Part shown: piece by piece, positions 52,972 to 61,798 of the stretch
Numbering within the stretch: the stretch's first letter is position 1
Layout: every line of letters starts with the position of its first letter
Assembly (NCBI GenBank): GCA_964500445.1
Contig: CAZCOG010000008.1
Span: 1 to 64,000, forward strand
Direction of reading: 5' to 3'
Origin: Persicitalea sp964500445
GTDB taxonomy: Bacteria > Bacteroidota > Bacteroidia > Cytophagales > Spirosomataceae
DNA: 64,000 bases
Notes under the pieces: model-generated
The model's database searches: none
Seen by the model: the letters and a program-made list of their open reading frames with translations, nothing else
Told to the model about the DNA's origin: nothing
Program-made: the position numbers and the translations under genes

Positions 52972-53826
52972 TCAACCCCGCCGCTTGGGCGTCTTCCCGT
53001 ATTTTTCCTTGTATGCCTTGATGAAATGCGATACGCTCTCGTATCCAATTTCAGCACTAATCTCCGAAACGTTCATCTCAGTAGTTCGCAATAAGAAATC
53101 AGCGTGCTCAAGACGCTGCTGCTTGATCCAATAGGCGGGCGAAGTGTCGAATTCGTCCTGAAAATCGCGCTTGAATGCCGATAGGCTGCGGCCCGATAGC
53201 CGGGCCAGTTCGATCAAAGTGAGTGGTTTTAAAGAATAGCTGTTCATCAGGAAACGCAGGTCGGCCTTTTGTCCCTGATGAATGCTCAACAGGACAGATT
53301 GCAGTTTGCCCGACCGATCTATTTCCAAAAGATGCAATAGCAACTCCTGAAATTTTAACCTTAGGAAATGGGTCTTGAGATTGCTCTGCGACCGGAAATA
53401 GGGAAGTACCGAGGCAATAAACTGAACAAAGTTCTCGGAAGAATGCAAATGCAGAATAGGGGCTTGCAGCGGCGCGGCCTCCCGAGCGGGCCTGCCTTCG
53501 AACAACTCGCCGTGCAATCCGACAAATTCTTTCAGGAGCTTTTCATCAAAGAAAAAAACCAGACTCTTGTATGCCTCATGAATGGACTCCGACATGAGGT
53601 AAAACCCCCGCTGCACGAACAGAATATCTCCCTTCTCGACTCTTACTTCCTGCGTGGTACTGCTGAATTTCTTCTCGCCTTCCAACACCACGATTACGGC
53701 ATGCTCCTCAAAAAACACCTCGTAACGCGACGGATACACTTCGTTGCGGTAGGCCACAAAAGTCATGTCCTGAATTTTCAGGGATTCGAACTCTTGGCTG
53801 CTGATGTCGGAAGGTACTCTTAACAA
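52972..53826 (-). CDS. AraC-family transcriptional regulator (ExsA/cupin type)
   Basis: A 284-residue regulator with an N-terminal cupin-like sensor (about 20-110; EHAVIVVLEGEKKFSSTTQEVRVEKGDILFVQRG). The C-terminal AraC domain (about 180-284) has LTLIELARLSGRSLSAFKRDFQDEFDTSPAYWIKQQRLEHADFLL and VSEISAEIGYESVSHFIKAYKEKYGKTPKRRG. The inducer is unknown. The start is uncertain: TTG at 53826 keeps coding-like sequence (VPSDISSQEFESLKIQDM), while the first ATG is at 53766. It converges with crtW, with 47 bases between the stops, so a shared function is not implied. Confidence 0.85.
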   Translation of the reverse strand: MLRVPSDISSQEFESLKIQDMTFVAYRNEVYPSRYEVFFEEHAVIVVLEGEKKFSSTTQEVRVEKGDILFVQRGFYLMSESIHEAYKSLVFFFDEKLLKEFVGLHGELFEGRPAREAAPLQAPILHLHSSENFVQFIASVLPYFRSQSNLKTHFLRLKFQELLLHLLEIDRSGKLQSVLLSIHQGQKADLRFLMNSYSLKPLTLIELARLSGRSLSAFKRDFQDEFDTSPAYWIKQQRLEHADFLLRTTEMNVSEISAEIGYESVSHFIKAYKEKYGKTPKRRG

Positions 53827-53900
53827 AACAGGTGAGAGTAGATAGTTGAGAATGGATAATGGAAAAACTACCCACTATCTCTTCTCGATTAGCCAGTGTT

Positions 53901-55172
53901 TTAAACTAAATACTGAAATAAATCCGGCTGGTCGTTGAGGTATTCGTACACGACGCGGCCTTCGTCCATGCGCTGAAGCAGCGGGGCCAGCTCCTCGCGG
54001 CGTTGTAGTTCCAGCCCTACCAGAGCGGGCCCCTGCTCACGGTTGGTTTTCTTAGTGTACTCAAAACGCGTAATATCCACGTCGGAACCCAATACGTCCA
54101 CGAAATCCCGGAAAGCTCCGGCCCGCTGCGGGAAACGAATAATGAAGTAGTGTTTCAAGCCTTCGTATAGCAGTGAACGCTCTTTGATTTCCTCCGTGCG
54201 GGTGATATCGTTGTTGCCGCCGCCAATGAGGACGACCACGTTTTTGCCCCGGATTTCTTCCTTGATAAAATCCAGCGCGGCCACTGTCAGGGCTCCGGCG
54301 GGTTCGGCCACGATGGCTTCCTCGTTGTAGAGTTGGAGGATTGTAGAACACACTTTGCCTTCCGGCACCAGAATGATTTGATCCAGATTTTCGCGACAAA
54401 TCTCAAAAGTAATATTCCCGGCGCGGCGCACTGCGGCCCCATCCACAAACTTATCGATCTTTTCGAGCGTCAGAACGTGGCCCTCGGCAATGGCCCGCTG
54501 CATGGTAGGCGAGCCAAGCGGTTCCACGCCGATGAGCTTGGTTTTGGGCGAGAGCTGCTTAAAAACCGTGGACACGCCCGAAGCCAGTCCGCCGCCGCCG
54601 ATAGCCATCAGCAGATAGTCGATCTTGAAATCGGCGTCTTTGAATATTTCCAAGCCAACTGTTCCCTGGCCTTCCATGACAAGCACATCGTCGAAAGGAT
54701 GAACAAAAGTAGCCTCATGCGTTGCCTGGTATTCCATCGCGGCGTGGTAAGCGTCGTCGTAGGTATCGCCCACGAGCTGAATGGTGACCCATTCCTTACC
54801 AAACATCCTGACCTGTTTTACCTTCTGAGCAGGGGTAGTCGTAGGCATAAAGATGACGCCCTGCACACCCATTTTGCGACAGGCGTAGGCGACGCCCTGC
54901 GCGTGGTTGCCGGCGCTGGCGCAGACGACGCCCTTGGCAAGTACCTCGGGTGTAAGGTCCGCCATTTTGTTATAGGCCCCCCGAATTTTGTAGGAGCGTA
55001 CAATCTGCAAATCTTCCCGCTTTAAATAAATATTGGCCCCAAATTGCTCCGACAAATGCAGATTCTGCATCAGGGGTGTATGGGTGACGACACCCCGCAG
55101 CCGCTCGGCCGCCAGGAAAATAGCATCGAGTGTCGGAAATTGGAAGGTAGTGTCGTCGGGTGTGTCTTTCAT
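53901..55172 (-). CDS. ilvA: Threonine ammonia-lyase, biosynthetic
   Basis: Pyridoxal-phosphate enzyme that deaminates threonine to 2-oxobutanoate, the entry to isoleucine synthesis. The 423-residue form has the catalytic domain with the PLP Lys in VRSYKIRGAYNKM and the phosphate-binding IGGGGLASG. The C-terminal regulatory ACT-like part has YFIIRFPQRAGAFRDFVDVLGSDVDITRFEYTKKTNREQGPALVGLE. I chose the ATG at 55172 because a terminator-like hairpin (55223-55265) lies upstream; an ATG at 55214 would add 14 residues and begin only a few bases after the hairpin. It is the last gene of the ilv operon. Confidence 0.94.
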   Translation of the reverse strand: MKDTPDDTTFQFPTLDAIFLAAERLRGVVTHTPLMQNLHLSEQFGANIYLKREDLQIVRSYKIRGAYNKMADLTPEVLAKGVVCASAGNHAQGVAYACRKMGVQGVIFMPTTTPAQKVKQVRMFGKEWVTIQLVGDTYDDAYHAAMEYQATHEATFVHPFDDVLVMEGQGTVGLEIFKDADFKIDYLLMAIGGGGLASGVSTVFKQLSPKTKLIGVEPLGSPTMQRAIAEGHVLTLEKIDKFVDGAAVRRAGNITFEICRENLDQIILVPEGKVCSTILQLYNEEAIVAEPAGALTVAALDFIKEEIRGKNVVVLIGGGNNDITRTEEIKERSLLYEGLKHYFIIRFPQRAGAFRDFVDVLGSDVDITRFEYTKKTNREQGPALVGLELQRREELAPLLQRMDEGRVVYEYLNDQPDLFQYLV

Positions 55173-55222
55173 AAAATCATAAAGAATATGCTCCGGCGAA
55201 ATTACGGATTTCATTTCTTGCA

Positions 55223-55265
55223 AAAACAAAAACCCGCGAGATGCAGACTCGCAGGTTTTTGTTTT
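55223..55265 (-). terminator. Terminator/attenuator hairpin between ilvC and ilvA
   Basis: Arms of 18 bases (55223-55240 and 55248-55265) with one C-A mismatch; the core is CCCGCGAG/CTCGCAGG, with A- and T-rich ends that give TTTTTGTTTT after the stem in the minus direction. It is placed between two genes that should be co-transcribed, so partial termination would lower ilvA relative to ilvDBNC. Confidence 0.8.
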
Positions 55266-55273
55266 AGTGTCGG

Positions 55274-55335
55274 AATTAGTAAATGTTGGAATATCAGGCG
55301 AAAGCAATATTCCGACATTCTAACATTCACTAATT
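55274..55335. repeat. Palindromic spacer repeat, ilvC-ilvA copy
   Basis: AATTAGTAAATGTTGGAATA (55274-55293) is facing an inverse arm at 55308-55335 that reads TATTCCGACATTC, TA, ACATTCACTAATT; the centre is TCAGGCGAAAGCAA. It is an imperfect inverted repeat filling the space between the ilvC stop (55341) and the ilvA hairpin. Shares arms with copies at 31494-31576 and 58841-58917. Confidence 0.7.
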
Positions 55336-55340
55336 CATAA

Positions 55341-56387
55341 TTACCCTCTTTCCGGCCGTAGGCTCCGTACGGTACTTCCCGCCTGCCACATTTCGGAATC
55401 GCGAAGTTCGGCGAGTTCTACTTCCAGTTTCTCACGATAGTCGGCTTTTGAGTTGCGCGTAATCGAAATTTCGGCTTGTTCGCCGGATTTTACCGAGTTG
55501 TACAGTTTTTCGAAAACAGGTTTTGTAGCATCGCGGAAAGGCTTCCACCAGTCCAGCGCACCGCGCTGAGCGGTCGTAGAGCAGTTGGCGTACATCCAGT
55601 CCATACCGTTTTCAGCTACTAGCGGCATCAGCGACTGCGTAAGTTCTTCCACCGTTTCGTTGAAGGCTTCGGAAGGCGAGTGGCCGTTGGCGCGAAGTAC
55701 CTCGTACTGCGCGGCGAAAATGCCCTGGATGGCGCCCATCAAAGTACCCCGCTCACCCGTAAGGTCAGAGGTCACTTCGCGATAAAAATCAGTTTCAAAC
55801 AAATAACCTGATCCTACGCCGATACCCATGGCGATGCAGCGCGTCCGGGCGTTGCCCGTAGCGTCTTGGAATACAGCGAAAGAAGAGTTGAGGCCTTTGC
55901 CTTCCACAAACATTCGGCGCAGTGAAGTACCTGAGCCTTTGGGAGCAACCAAGAATACGTCCACATCGGCGGGCGGTACGATGCCCGTTTTATCCTTATA
56001 GGTGATACCGAAGCCGTGGGAGAAGTACAATGATTTCCCGGCTGTCAGGTATTTCTTGACGGTTGGCCAAAGTTCGATCTGGGCGGCGTCGGAGAGCAGG
56101 TAACAAATAATCGTTCCCTTTTCCAGCGCTTCCTCGATCTCGAACAGCGTTTCGCCCGGCACCCAGCCATCGGCAACGGCTTTGTCCCAGGACTTGCCAC
56201 CCTTACGCTGACCCACGATAACGTTGAAACCGTTGTCGCGCATATTGAGGCTTTGGCCGGGACCTTGTACCCCGTAACCGATTACGGCGATGGTATCGTC
56301 GGCGAGTACTTCGCGGGCTTTTTCGAGGGGGAATTCTTCGCGGGTGACTACTTCTTCTTCAACGCCGCCAAAATTTAACTTTGCCAT
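55341..56387 (-). CDS. ilvC: Ketol-acid reductoisomerase
   Basis: NADPH- and Mg-dependent enzyme that isomerises and reduces acetolactate or acetohydroxybutyrate to the dihydroxy acid, 348 residues (class I length). The N-terminal Rossmann motif is IGYGVQGPGQSLNMRD, followed by GQRKGGKSWDKAVADGW. The C-terminal knotted helical part has GERGTLMGAIQGIFAAQYEVLRANGHSPSEAFNETVEELTQSL with the metal-binding acidic residues and YANCSTTAQRGALDWW. It sits between ilvN and ilvA. Confidence 0.97.
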   Translation of the reverse strand: MAKLNFGGVEEEVVTREEFPLEKAREVLADDTIAVIGYGVQGPGQSLNMRDNGFNVIVGQRKGGKSWDKAVADGWVPGETLFEIEEALEKGTIICYLLSDAAQIELWPTVKKYLTAGKSLYFSHGFGITYKDKTGIVPPADVDVFLVAPKGSGTSLRRMFVEGKGLNSSFAVFQDATGNARTRCIAMGIGVGSGYLFETDFYREVTSDLTGERGTLMGAIQGIFAAQYEVLRANGHSPSEAFNETVEELTQSLMPLVAENGMDWMYANCSTTAQRGALDWWKPFRDATKPVFEKLYNSVKSGEQAEISITRNSKADYREKLEVELAELRDSEMWQAGSTVRSLRPERG

Positions 56388-56391
56388 CTTT

Positions 56392-56430
56392 ACTTAATTG
56401 AGAATGGATAATTGGAAATTGATAATGAAA
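56392..56430. repeat. GAGAATGGATAATT-type simple repeat, ilvN-ilvC spacer
   Basis: TTGAGAATGGATAATTGG, then AAATTGATAATGAAAAG, filling the spacer before the ilvC start. Related tracts occur at 28482-28515, 47546-47576, 47650-47682 (inverse), 53831-53860, 56992-57012 and 60840-60862 (inverse). In the ilv operon the minus-strand form TTCTCAATTAA sits just before the ilvC and ilvN start codons. Confidence 0.5.
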
Positions 56431-56445
56431 AGTTTAGTATAAAAT

Positions 56446-56988
56446 CTAATTGTAAGAGAGGTAGTCGTACTCTGCTTCTTCCGGCAGGTACTCTACCAAG
56501 CTGCGTGGTGATTTACTGACGGCTACCCGGCCCGAGCGGACAAATTCCAGAATGCCGTGCGGTTTGATGTAGTTGAAAAAATCGAAAATTTCCTCTTCCG
56601 TGCCGGTTTTCTCGATCACCACATAGTCGAGTCCCCAGTAAACTACCCAAGCTTTGTAGGTTTTATTTACTGTTTCGATGTCGAGCCGTTTGGCCCCTTC
56701 GGGGGTCGGAATTTTGAAGAGGGCGATTTCGTTGTAGGCGATTTCTTCGTTGAGGTAGCCGAATACGGCCAGCACCTCCACGACTTTCCGGATCTGCCGG
56801 ACGATCTTTTCTACTGTTTCGCGCGAATCTTCCTTTATCACAATCGTGAAACGTGAAATGCCTTTACGCTCCGTTTCCGACACGGTCAGGCTTTCGATAT
56901 TAATCCGGCGGCGGGTGAATATAATCGTAATCTTATTCAGCAGTCCGATGGAGTTTTCCGTGAAAACACAAATGGTATATGAAGTCAT
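56446..56988 (-). CDS. ilvN: Acetolactate synthase small (regulatory) subunit
   Basis: Regulatory subunit of acetohydroxyacid synthase, 180 residues; it binds valine and raises activity of the large subunit. The N-terminal ACT domain is clear (YTICVFTENSIGLLNKITIIFTRRRINIESLTVSETERKGISRFTIVI), and a second C-terminal regulatory domain ends SLVEYLPEEAEYDYLSYN. It follows ilvB and precedes ilvC on the same strand. Confidence 0.94.
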   Translation of the reverse strand: MTSYTICVFTENSIGLLNKITIIFTRRRINIESLTVSETERKGISRFTIVIKEDSRETVEKIVRQIRKVVEVLAVFGYLNEEIAYNEIALFKIPTPEGAKRLDIETVNKTYKAWVVYWGLDYVVIEKTGTEEEIFDFFNYIKPHGILEFVRSGRVAVSKSPRSLVEYLPEEAEYDYLSYN

Positions 56989-57062
56989 TTTAATTGAGAA
57001 TGAGGGAGTGAGAGATTGAGAGAATGATCTTGAATTTGAAATTCTCCTAATCGAAATTCATA

Positions 57063-58820
57063 CTACCTGAGTCGTATTTCCGAAACACAGGCACCGGATG
57101 CTACCATCGGAAAAACGTTTTCTTCTTTTTCTACAATCACTTCCAGCAAATAGGGTTTGTCAGATGCCAGCATTTTATCCAGCGAGTCGCTAAGATTTTC
57201 ACGTTGATCACAGGTGTGACCATCTACGCCGAAGCCTTTGGCAATGGTGATGAAATCGGGGTTCTGCAGTTCCACGAAGGAGTAGCGTTTCTCGAAAAAC
57301 AACTGCTGCCACTGGCGTACCATCCCGAGGTAGTTATTATTCAGGATAATGGCTTTCACGGGCAGGCCACTTTGGGCGATGGTGCCCAGCTCCTGGATCG
57401 TCATCTGAAAACAGCCGTCGCCAATGATCGCCACTACCTCGCGTTCAGGATCGCCAACTTTGGCGCCGAAGGCCGCAGGAAGTGCATAGCCCATAGTACC
57501 CAGGCCACCGGAAGTGATAAAGGAATTGTTTCTTTTGAACTCGTAATACCGCGCTGCCACCATTTGGTGTTGACCGACGTCGGCCACGACCACCGCTTCT
57601 CCTTTGGTTTTGTCAGAAAGCATGCGCACGACCTCGGCCATTTTAATTTTCTCAGTATTGGCCGCCAACTCAGGGATCGTAATCGCTTCCTCTTCCTCAG
57701 CGTCTAACTCCCTGAACTTACCCAACCACTCCTCATGGTTACCGGGATTCAGCATAGGAATAAGCATTTGTAATGCCTCCCTGGCATCGCCGACCACGGG
57801 AGCGTGTGCTTTCACAACCTTATCTACTTCGGCGGGGTCAATCTCGATGTGAACGACTTTGGCCTGCTTGGCGTAGCGGGATACGTCGCCCGTTACGCGG
57901 TCGTCGAAGCGTAGTCCAATGCCGATCAGCACATCACATTCATTGGTCAGACGGTTGGTGCTATAATTGCCATGCATTCCCAGCCAACCCGCGTACAGTG
58001 GATGATCCACTGGAACCGAAGACAGACCTAGGAGTGTCGAAGCGCAGGGAATACCGGTTTTCTCAACCAGTTCGAGTAATTCTTTTTCTGCCCCAGCCAG
58101 CTTTACGCCGTGGCCGAAGAGCAAAAATGGACGTTTAGCTCCATTAATGAGCGTAGCAGCGGCTTCCACGTGCTCACGTTTTGGTACCAGACGCGGGTGG
58201 TAGCCGGGAAGCTTGTGGCAGAAATCGTATTTAAACGGCTTCGTCATCATCTCCGATTGCGCGTTCTTGGTAATGTCGATCAGCACCGGACCCGGACGGC
58301 CCGCCCTTGCCACGTAGAATGCCTTTGCCATTACTTCCGGTACTTCATCTGCGGAGGTAATCTGAAAATTCCACTTGGTGATGGGCATAGTGACGCCGAT
58401 AACGTCCGTTTCCTGAAAAGCATCCGTGCCCAGCAAATGCTTGGCTACCTGCCCAATCACGCAGACCAATGGTGTGGAGTCAATTATGGCGTCTGCGATG
58501 GCTGTAATTAGGTTGGTAGCGCCGGGTCCCGAAGTAACTAGACACACGCCCACCTTTCCCGAAATGCGGGCGTAGCCTTCGGCGGCGTGACCCGCACCCT
58601 GCTCGTGACGCACCAGAATGTGATTTACCTTATCCTGATAATCATAGATGGCGTCGTACACAGGCATGATTGCCCCGCCCGGGTAGCCAAAAATGGTATC
58701 CACACCCTCGGCCAGCAAAGCTCTAATTACGGCATGGGAGCCGTTCATTAACTCAGGACTTTCGTTAAGTACCTGCGTGCCTTCCAGAACAGCGGTAGTT
58801 GTTTCTTCTTTTGTCATCAT
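57063..58820 (-). CDS. ilvB: Acetolactate synthase large (catalytic) subunit
   Basis: Thiamine-diphosphate and FAD enzyme forming acetolactate or acetohydroxybutyrate, 585 residues. The catalytic Glu is in RHEQGAGHAAEGYAR; the ThDP-binding motif is GDGCFQMTIQELGTIAQSGLPVKAIILNNNYLG; the FAD part contains GLRFDDRVTGD. Two Met codons lie at the N-terminus; the first is used. It follows ilvD across a repeat-filled spacer and precedes ilvN. Confidence 0.96.
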   Translation of the reverse strand: MMTKEETTTAVLEGTQVLNESPELMNGSHAVIRALLAEGVDTIFGYPGGAIMPVYDAIYDYQDKVNHILVRHEQGAGHAAEGYARISGKVGVCLVTSGPGATNLITAIADAIIDSTPLVCVIGQVAKHLLGTDAFQETDVIGVTMPITKWNFQITSADEVPEVMAKAFYVARAGRPGPVLIDITKNAQSEMMTKPFKYDFCHKLPGYHPRLVPKREHVEAAATLINGAKRPFLLFGHGVKLAGAEKELLELVEKTGIPCASTLLGLSSVPVDHPLYAGWLGMHGNYSTNRLTNECDVLIGIGLRFDDRVTGDVSRYAKQAKVVHIEIDPAEVDKVVKAHAPVVGDAREALQMLIPMLNPGNHEEWLGKFRELDAEEEEAITIPELAANTEKIKMAEVVRMLSDKTKGEAVVVADVGQHQMVAARYYEFKRNNSFITSGGLGTMGYALPAAFGAKVGDPEREVVAIIGDGCFQMTIQELGTIAQSGLPVKAIILNNNYLGMVRQWQQLFFEKRYSFVELQNPDFITIAKGFGVDGHTCDQRENLSDSLDKMLASDKPYLLEVIVEKEENVFPMVASGACVSEIRLR

Positions 58821-58840
58821 AATTCAATTTGGAATTAGTG

Positions 58841-58917
58841 AATTAGTGAATGTCGGAATATTTTTTATTCGCTAACCGCGCGGGCGCCCCCGTCCGACAC
58901 TCATTAACTCCAGATTA
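58841..58917. repeat. Palindromic spacer repeat, ilvD-ilvB copy
   Basis: AATTAGTGAATGTCGGAATA (58841-58860), preceded by a partial tandem GAATTAGTG. A degenerate inverse arm TCCGACACTCATTAACTCC starts at 58892 and runs into the ilvD stop codon (58915-58917). A GC-rich centre (GCGCGGGCGCCC) may form a further small hairpin. Confidence 0.65.
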
Positions 58918-60612
58918 ATCCTCGTCCGTCACGCAGCCTTCGCTGGCTGATTTGACCTGACGGATATATTTTCCCAAAACGCCTTTGGTAAAGCGGGGCG
59001 CAGGCTGTTTCCAGTTACTCTTCCGGGCTGCCATCTCTTCGTCTGAAATGTGTAGGGTCAGTTGTCGGGTGTTGGCGTCGATCGTGATTTTATCGCCATC
59101 CTTCACCAGCGCAATTGGCCCGCCGTCGAAGGCTTCGGGCGTGATATGGCCCACTACGAAGCCATGGGTGCCGCCCGAGAAGCGCCCGTCAGTAATCAGG
59201 GCGATTTTGTCGCCCAGTCCCGCGCCCATGACAGCGGAAGTGGGTTTGAGCATTTCCGACATACCGGGCCCGCCCTTGGGGCCCGAGTTGCGGATCACAA
59301 CTACGTGGCCTTCGCGGATTTCGCCCTTTGCCAGCATGTCGATGATTTCCGACTCATGCTCGCATACTTTGGCGTCGCCCTCGAAGAAAGTACCCTCCTT
59401 ACCCGTAATCTTGGCGACCGAACCCGTGGGGGCTAGGTTTCCGTACAGAACTTGGATGTGACCCGTAGATTTTATAGGGTTTGAGAGCGGAAATATTATT
59501 TTTTGGCTGTCAAAATCAAGGTCCGATGCCTCAGCCAGATTTTCGGCCACGGTTTTTCCGGTTACCGTAAGGCAGTCGCCGTAGATGAGACCTTCGGCAT
59601 GCAGGTACTTTGTAATGGCCGGAACACCGCCGATTTCCAGCAGGTCTTCCATGTAGTACTTGCCGCTGGGCTTCAAATCGCCAATGAAAGGCGTGCGGTT
59701 GCTGATTTCCTGAATGTCATCGAGGGTCAGTGGAAGTCCGGCAGAACGCGCAATAGCCAGGTAATGCAGGGCGGCATTGGTGGAGCCACCCAGCGCCATA
59801 ACTACCGTCAGGGCATTTTCGAGCGACTTACGCGTGATAATTTCTTTTGGGGTGATGTCACGCTCTAAGAGCAGCTTCATCGCCGCGCCTATTTTCTTGC
59901 ATTCTTCCTGTTTACCTTCATGGGTAGCCGGGTAGCTGCTGCTGAACGGCAGGCTCATGCCCATTGCCTCGATCGAAGCGGCCATCGTGTTGGCAGTATA
60001 CATGCCGCCGCAAGCGCCGGGGCCGGGAATAGAGTTCTGAATGACTCCTTTGTAATCCTCGTCGGAAATATTGCCCGCAAATTTCTGGCCCAAAGCCTCG
60101 AACGCAGAAACAATATCCAGTTTTTTGCCTTTGTAATGACCTGAACGAATCGTGCCACCATAGACCATAATGGCCGGGCGCTCGAGTCGCGCCATTGCCA
60201 TGATGGCGCCGGGCATATTTTTGTCGCAACCTACTACCGCAATCACGCCATCATACCACTGCGCCGCCACAACGGACTCGATGGAGTCGGCGATGAGGTC
60301 ACGGCTGGGAAGGGAATAGCGCATTCCATCGTTTCCATTAGTCATGCCGTCGGACACGCCGATGGTGTTGAAAATTAGCCCGACCATATCATTGGCTGTC
60401 ACGCCCTGCTTTACATATACGGACAGTCCATTAAGGTGCATGTTACAGGGATTGCCCTCGTAGCCTGTGCTGGCGATGCCAATTTGCGGCTTATCCATAT
60501 CCTTTTCCTTCATGCCGATCGCATAAAGCATAGCCTGAGCGGCAGGATTGGTCACTTCCTGGGTGAGAGTACGGGAGTACTTATTGAGTACTTGAGTTTC
60601 GGTTTCTTGCAT
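58915..60612 (-). CDS. ilvD: Dihydroxy-acid dehydratase
   Basis: Fe-S enzyme converting 2,3-dihydroxy acids to 2-oxo acids in valine and isoleucine synthesis, 565 residues. Cluster Cys residues are in VVGCDKNMPG and GPGACGGMYTANTM, and GLGDKIALITDGRFSGGTHGFVVGHI is the conserved C-terminal block with the active-site Ser. It is the first gene of the ilv operon (ilvD-B-N-C-A). A small palindrome lies just before its start. Confidence 0.96.
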   Translation of the reverse strand: MQETETQVLNKYSRTLTQEVTNPAAQAMLYAIGMKEKDMDKPQIGIASTGYEGNPCNMHLNGLSVYVKQGVTANDMVGLIFNTIGVSDGMTNGNDGMRYSLPSRDLIADSIESVVAAQWYDGVIAVVGCDKNMPGAIMAMARLERPAIMVYGGTIRSGHYKGKKLDIVSAFEALGQKFAGNISDEDYKGVIQNSIPGPGACGGMYTANTMAASIEAMGMSLPFSSSYPATHEGKQEECKKIGAAMKLLLERDITPKEIITRKSLENALTVVMALGGSTNAALHYLAIARSAGLPLTLDDIQEISNRTPFIGDLKPSGKYYMEDLLEIGGVPAITKYLHAEGLIYGDCLTVTGKTVAENLAEASDLDFDSQKIIFPLSNPIKSTGHIQVLYGNLAPTGSVAKITGKEGTFFEGDAKVCEHESEIIDMLAKGEIREGHVVVIRNSGPKGGPGMSEMLKPTSAVMGAGLGDKIALITDGRFSGGTHGFVVGHITPEAFDGGPIALVKDGDKITIDANTRQLTLHISDEEMAARKSNWKQPAPRFTKGVLGKYIRQVKSASEGCVTDED

Positions 60613-60631
60613 GAAAATGAAAATTCACTGA

Positions 60632-60647
60632 TAGCGAAAATTCGCTA
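60632..60647. promoter_or_regulatory. Short palindrome in the ilvD leader
   Basis: TAGCGAA-AA-TTCGCTA, exact 7-base arms around two bases, 20 bases upstream of the ilvD ATG on the minus strand. It could be an operator or a small leader hairpin controlling the ilv operon. No leader peptide rich in branched-chain codons was found, so classical attenuation is not supported. Confidence 0.4.
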
Positions 60648-60869
60648 GAATCAAATATCTTGACAAATAAGAAGGCTATCTTTCTATTTTCCAAACATTA
60701 TCCCCCATTTTTTAATATTTATCAAGAACTTTGGTATTTGTTTACCTTTGTATAGGAAAAGCAAAAGAAATTAGTCAGAATTAACTAGGAATAATCCATT
60801 TCTGATTCTAGTCAATCACTTACCGTTTAGTAGTTTTTGATTGTCCACTATCCATTGTCCTTTGAACAA

Positions 60870-61676
60870 ATGACCACTGAAACCGCCTCAAACTACGACC
60901 ATCTCGAGCGCATGAATGTTCGGGAACTACTTCTCAACATTAATAAAGAAGATAAAACAGTTCCCTGGGCCGTAGAAAAGTCCATCCCGCAGATTGAAAA
61001 ATTAGTGGAGCAAATTGTTTCGCGCATGAAGCAGGGAGGGCGGCTTTTTTACATTGGAGCCGGAACCAGCGGGCGACTTGGCGTTGTAGATGCTTCGGAA
61101 TGTCCGCCAACCTACGGTGTTCCATTCGATATGGTTATCGGCATTATGGCAGGCGGCGACTCGGCTATTCGGAAAGCTGTCGAGTTTGCCGAAGATGACG
61201 ATGAGCAAGCCTGGAAGGATTTGCAGGAATATAAAATCACCAACCTTGATTCGCTGATCGGCATTGCTGCTTCCGGCCGTACGCCCTACGTTATTGGCGG
61301 ATTGCAACAAGCTCGCGAAGCTGGCATTCTGACGGGCTGCATCGTTTGCAACGAGGGTTCGGCGGTGGCAAAGGCGGCTGAATTTCCCGTGGAGGTAGTT
61401 GTGGGCCCGGAATTCGTGACGGGAAGTACCCGCATGAAGTCCGGCACTGCACAGAAATTAGTACTAAACATGATCTCGACCTCCGTCATGATCCGTTTGG
61501 GTCGGGTGCAAGGCAATAAGATGGTCGATATGCAAATGACCAACCACAAGCTGGTCGAACGTGCTATCCGCATGGTAGTTGAAGAGACTAACGTTTCCCG
61601 CGAAGAAGCCGAGGCTTTACTGGATGCGCATGGTAGTGTGAGGGGAGCGATTGAAGGGGCGGTGAATGAGGAGTGA
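60870..61676 (+). CDS. murQ: N-acetylmuramic acid 6-phosphate etherase
   Basis: MurQ splits the lactyl ether of MurNAc-6-phosphate to GlcNAc-6-phosphate and D-lactate in peptidoglycan recycling, cytoplasmic SIS-fold dimer. The 268-residue protein shows RLFYIGAGTSGRLGVVDASECPPTYGVP, where the Glu of DASECPP (residue 77) is catalytic, and GIAASGRTPYV plus GSTRMKSGTAQKLVLNM. I used the ATG at 60870 (MTTETASNYDHLERMNV). An upstream TTG at 60837 would begin inside a dispersed repeat tract. No MurNAc transporter or kinase is adjacent. Confidence 0.95.
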   Translation: MTTETASNYDHLERMNVRELLLNINKEDKTVPWAVEKSIPQIEKLVEQIVSRMKQGGRLFYIGAGTSGRLGVVDASECPPTYGVPFDMVIGIMAGGDSAIRKAVEFAEDDDEQAWKDLQEYKITNLDSLIGIAASGRTPYVIGGLQQAREAGILTGCIVCNEGSAVAKAAEFPVEVVVGPEFVTGSTRMKSGTAQKLVLNMISTSVMIRLGRVQGNKMVDMQMTNHKLVERAIRMVVEETNVSREEAEALLDAHGSVRGAIEGAVNEE

Positions 61677-61798
61677 TTAATTACGGTAGGATTGGCTCAC
61701 GCATTTCTTAGTATATAGCTCAGAAAACACGGAATTGGAAAAGTCTGCGCATGCCAGAAAAAACCAAACAATTACACGATTCAACGATTACATAATAC

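Noticed and set aside
58110..58511. 133-codon plus-strand frame inside ilvB
   Set aside because: Antisense to a fully conserved enzyme; no ribosome site or family resemblance.
60743..60750. TACCTTTG as a promoter for murQ
   Set aside because: The -7 box matches but no TTG lies at 17-23 bases upstream and the leader would be about 115 bases; too weak to list.
60640..60869. Riboswitch or leader peptide between ilvD and murQ
   Set aside because: Only a 7-base-arm palindrome was found; there is no run of Ile/Leu/Val codons or recognisable riboswitch core.
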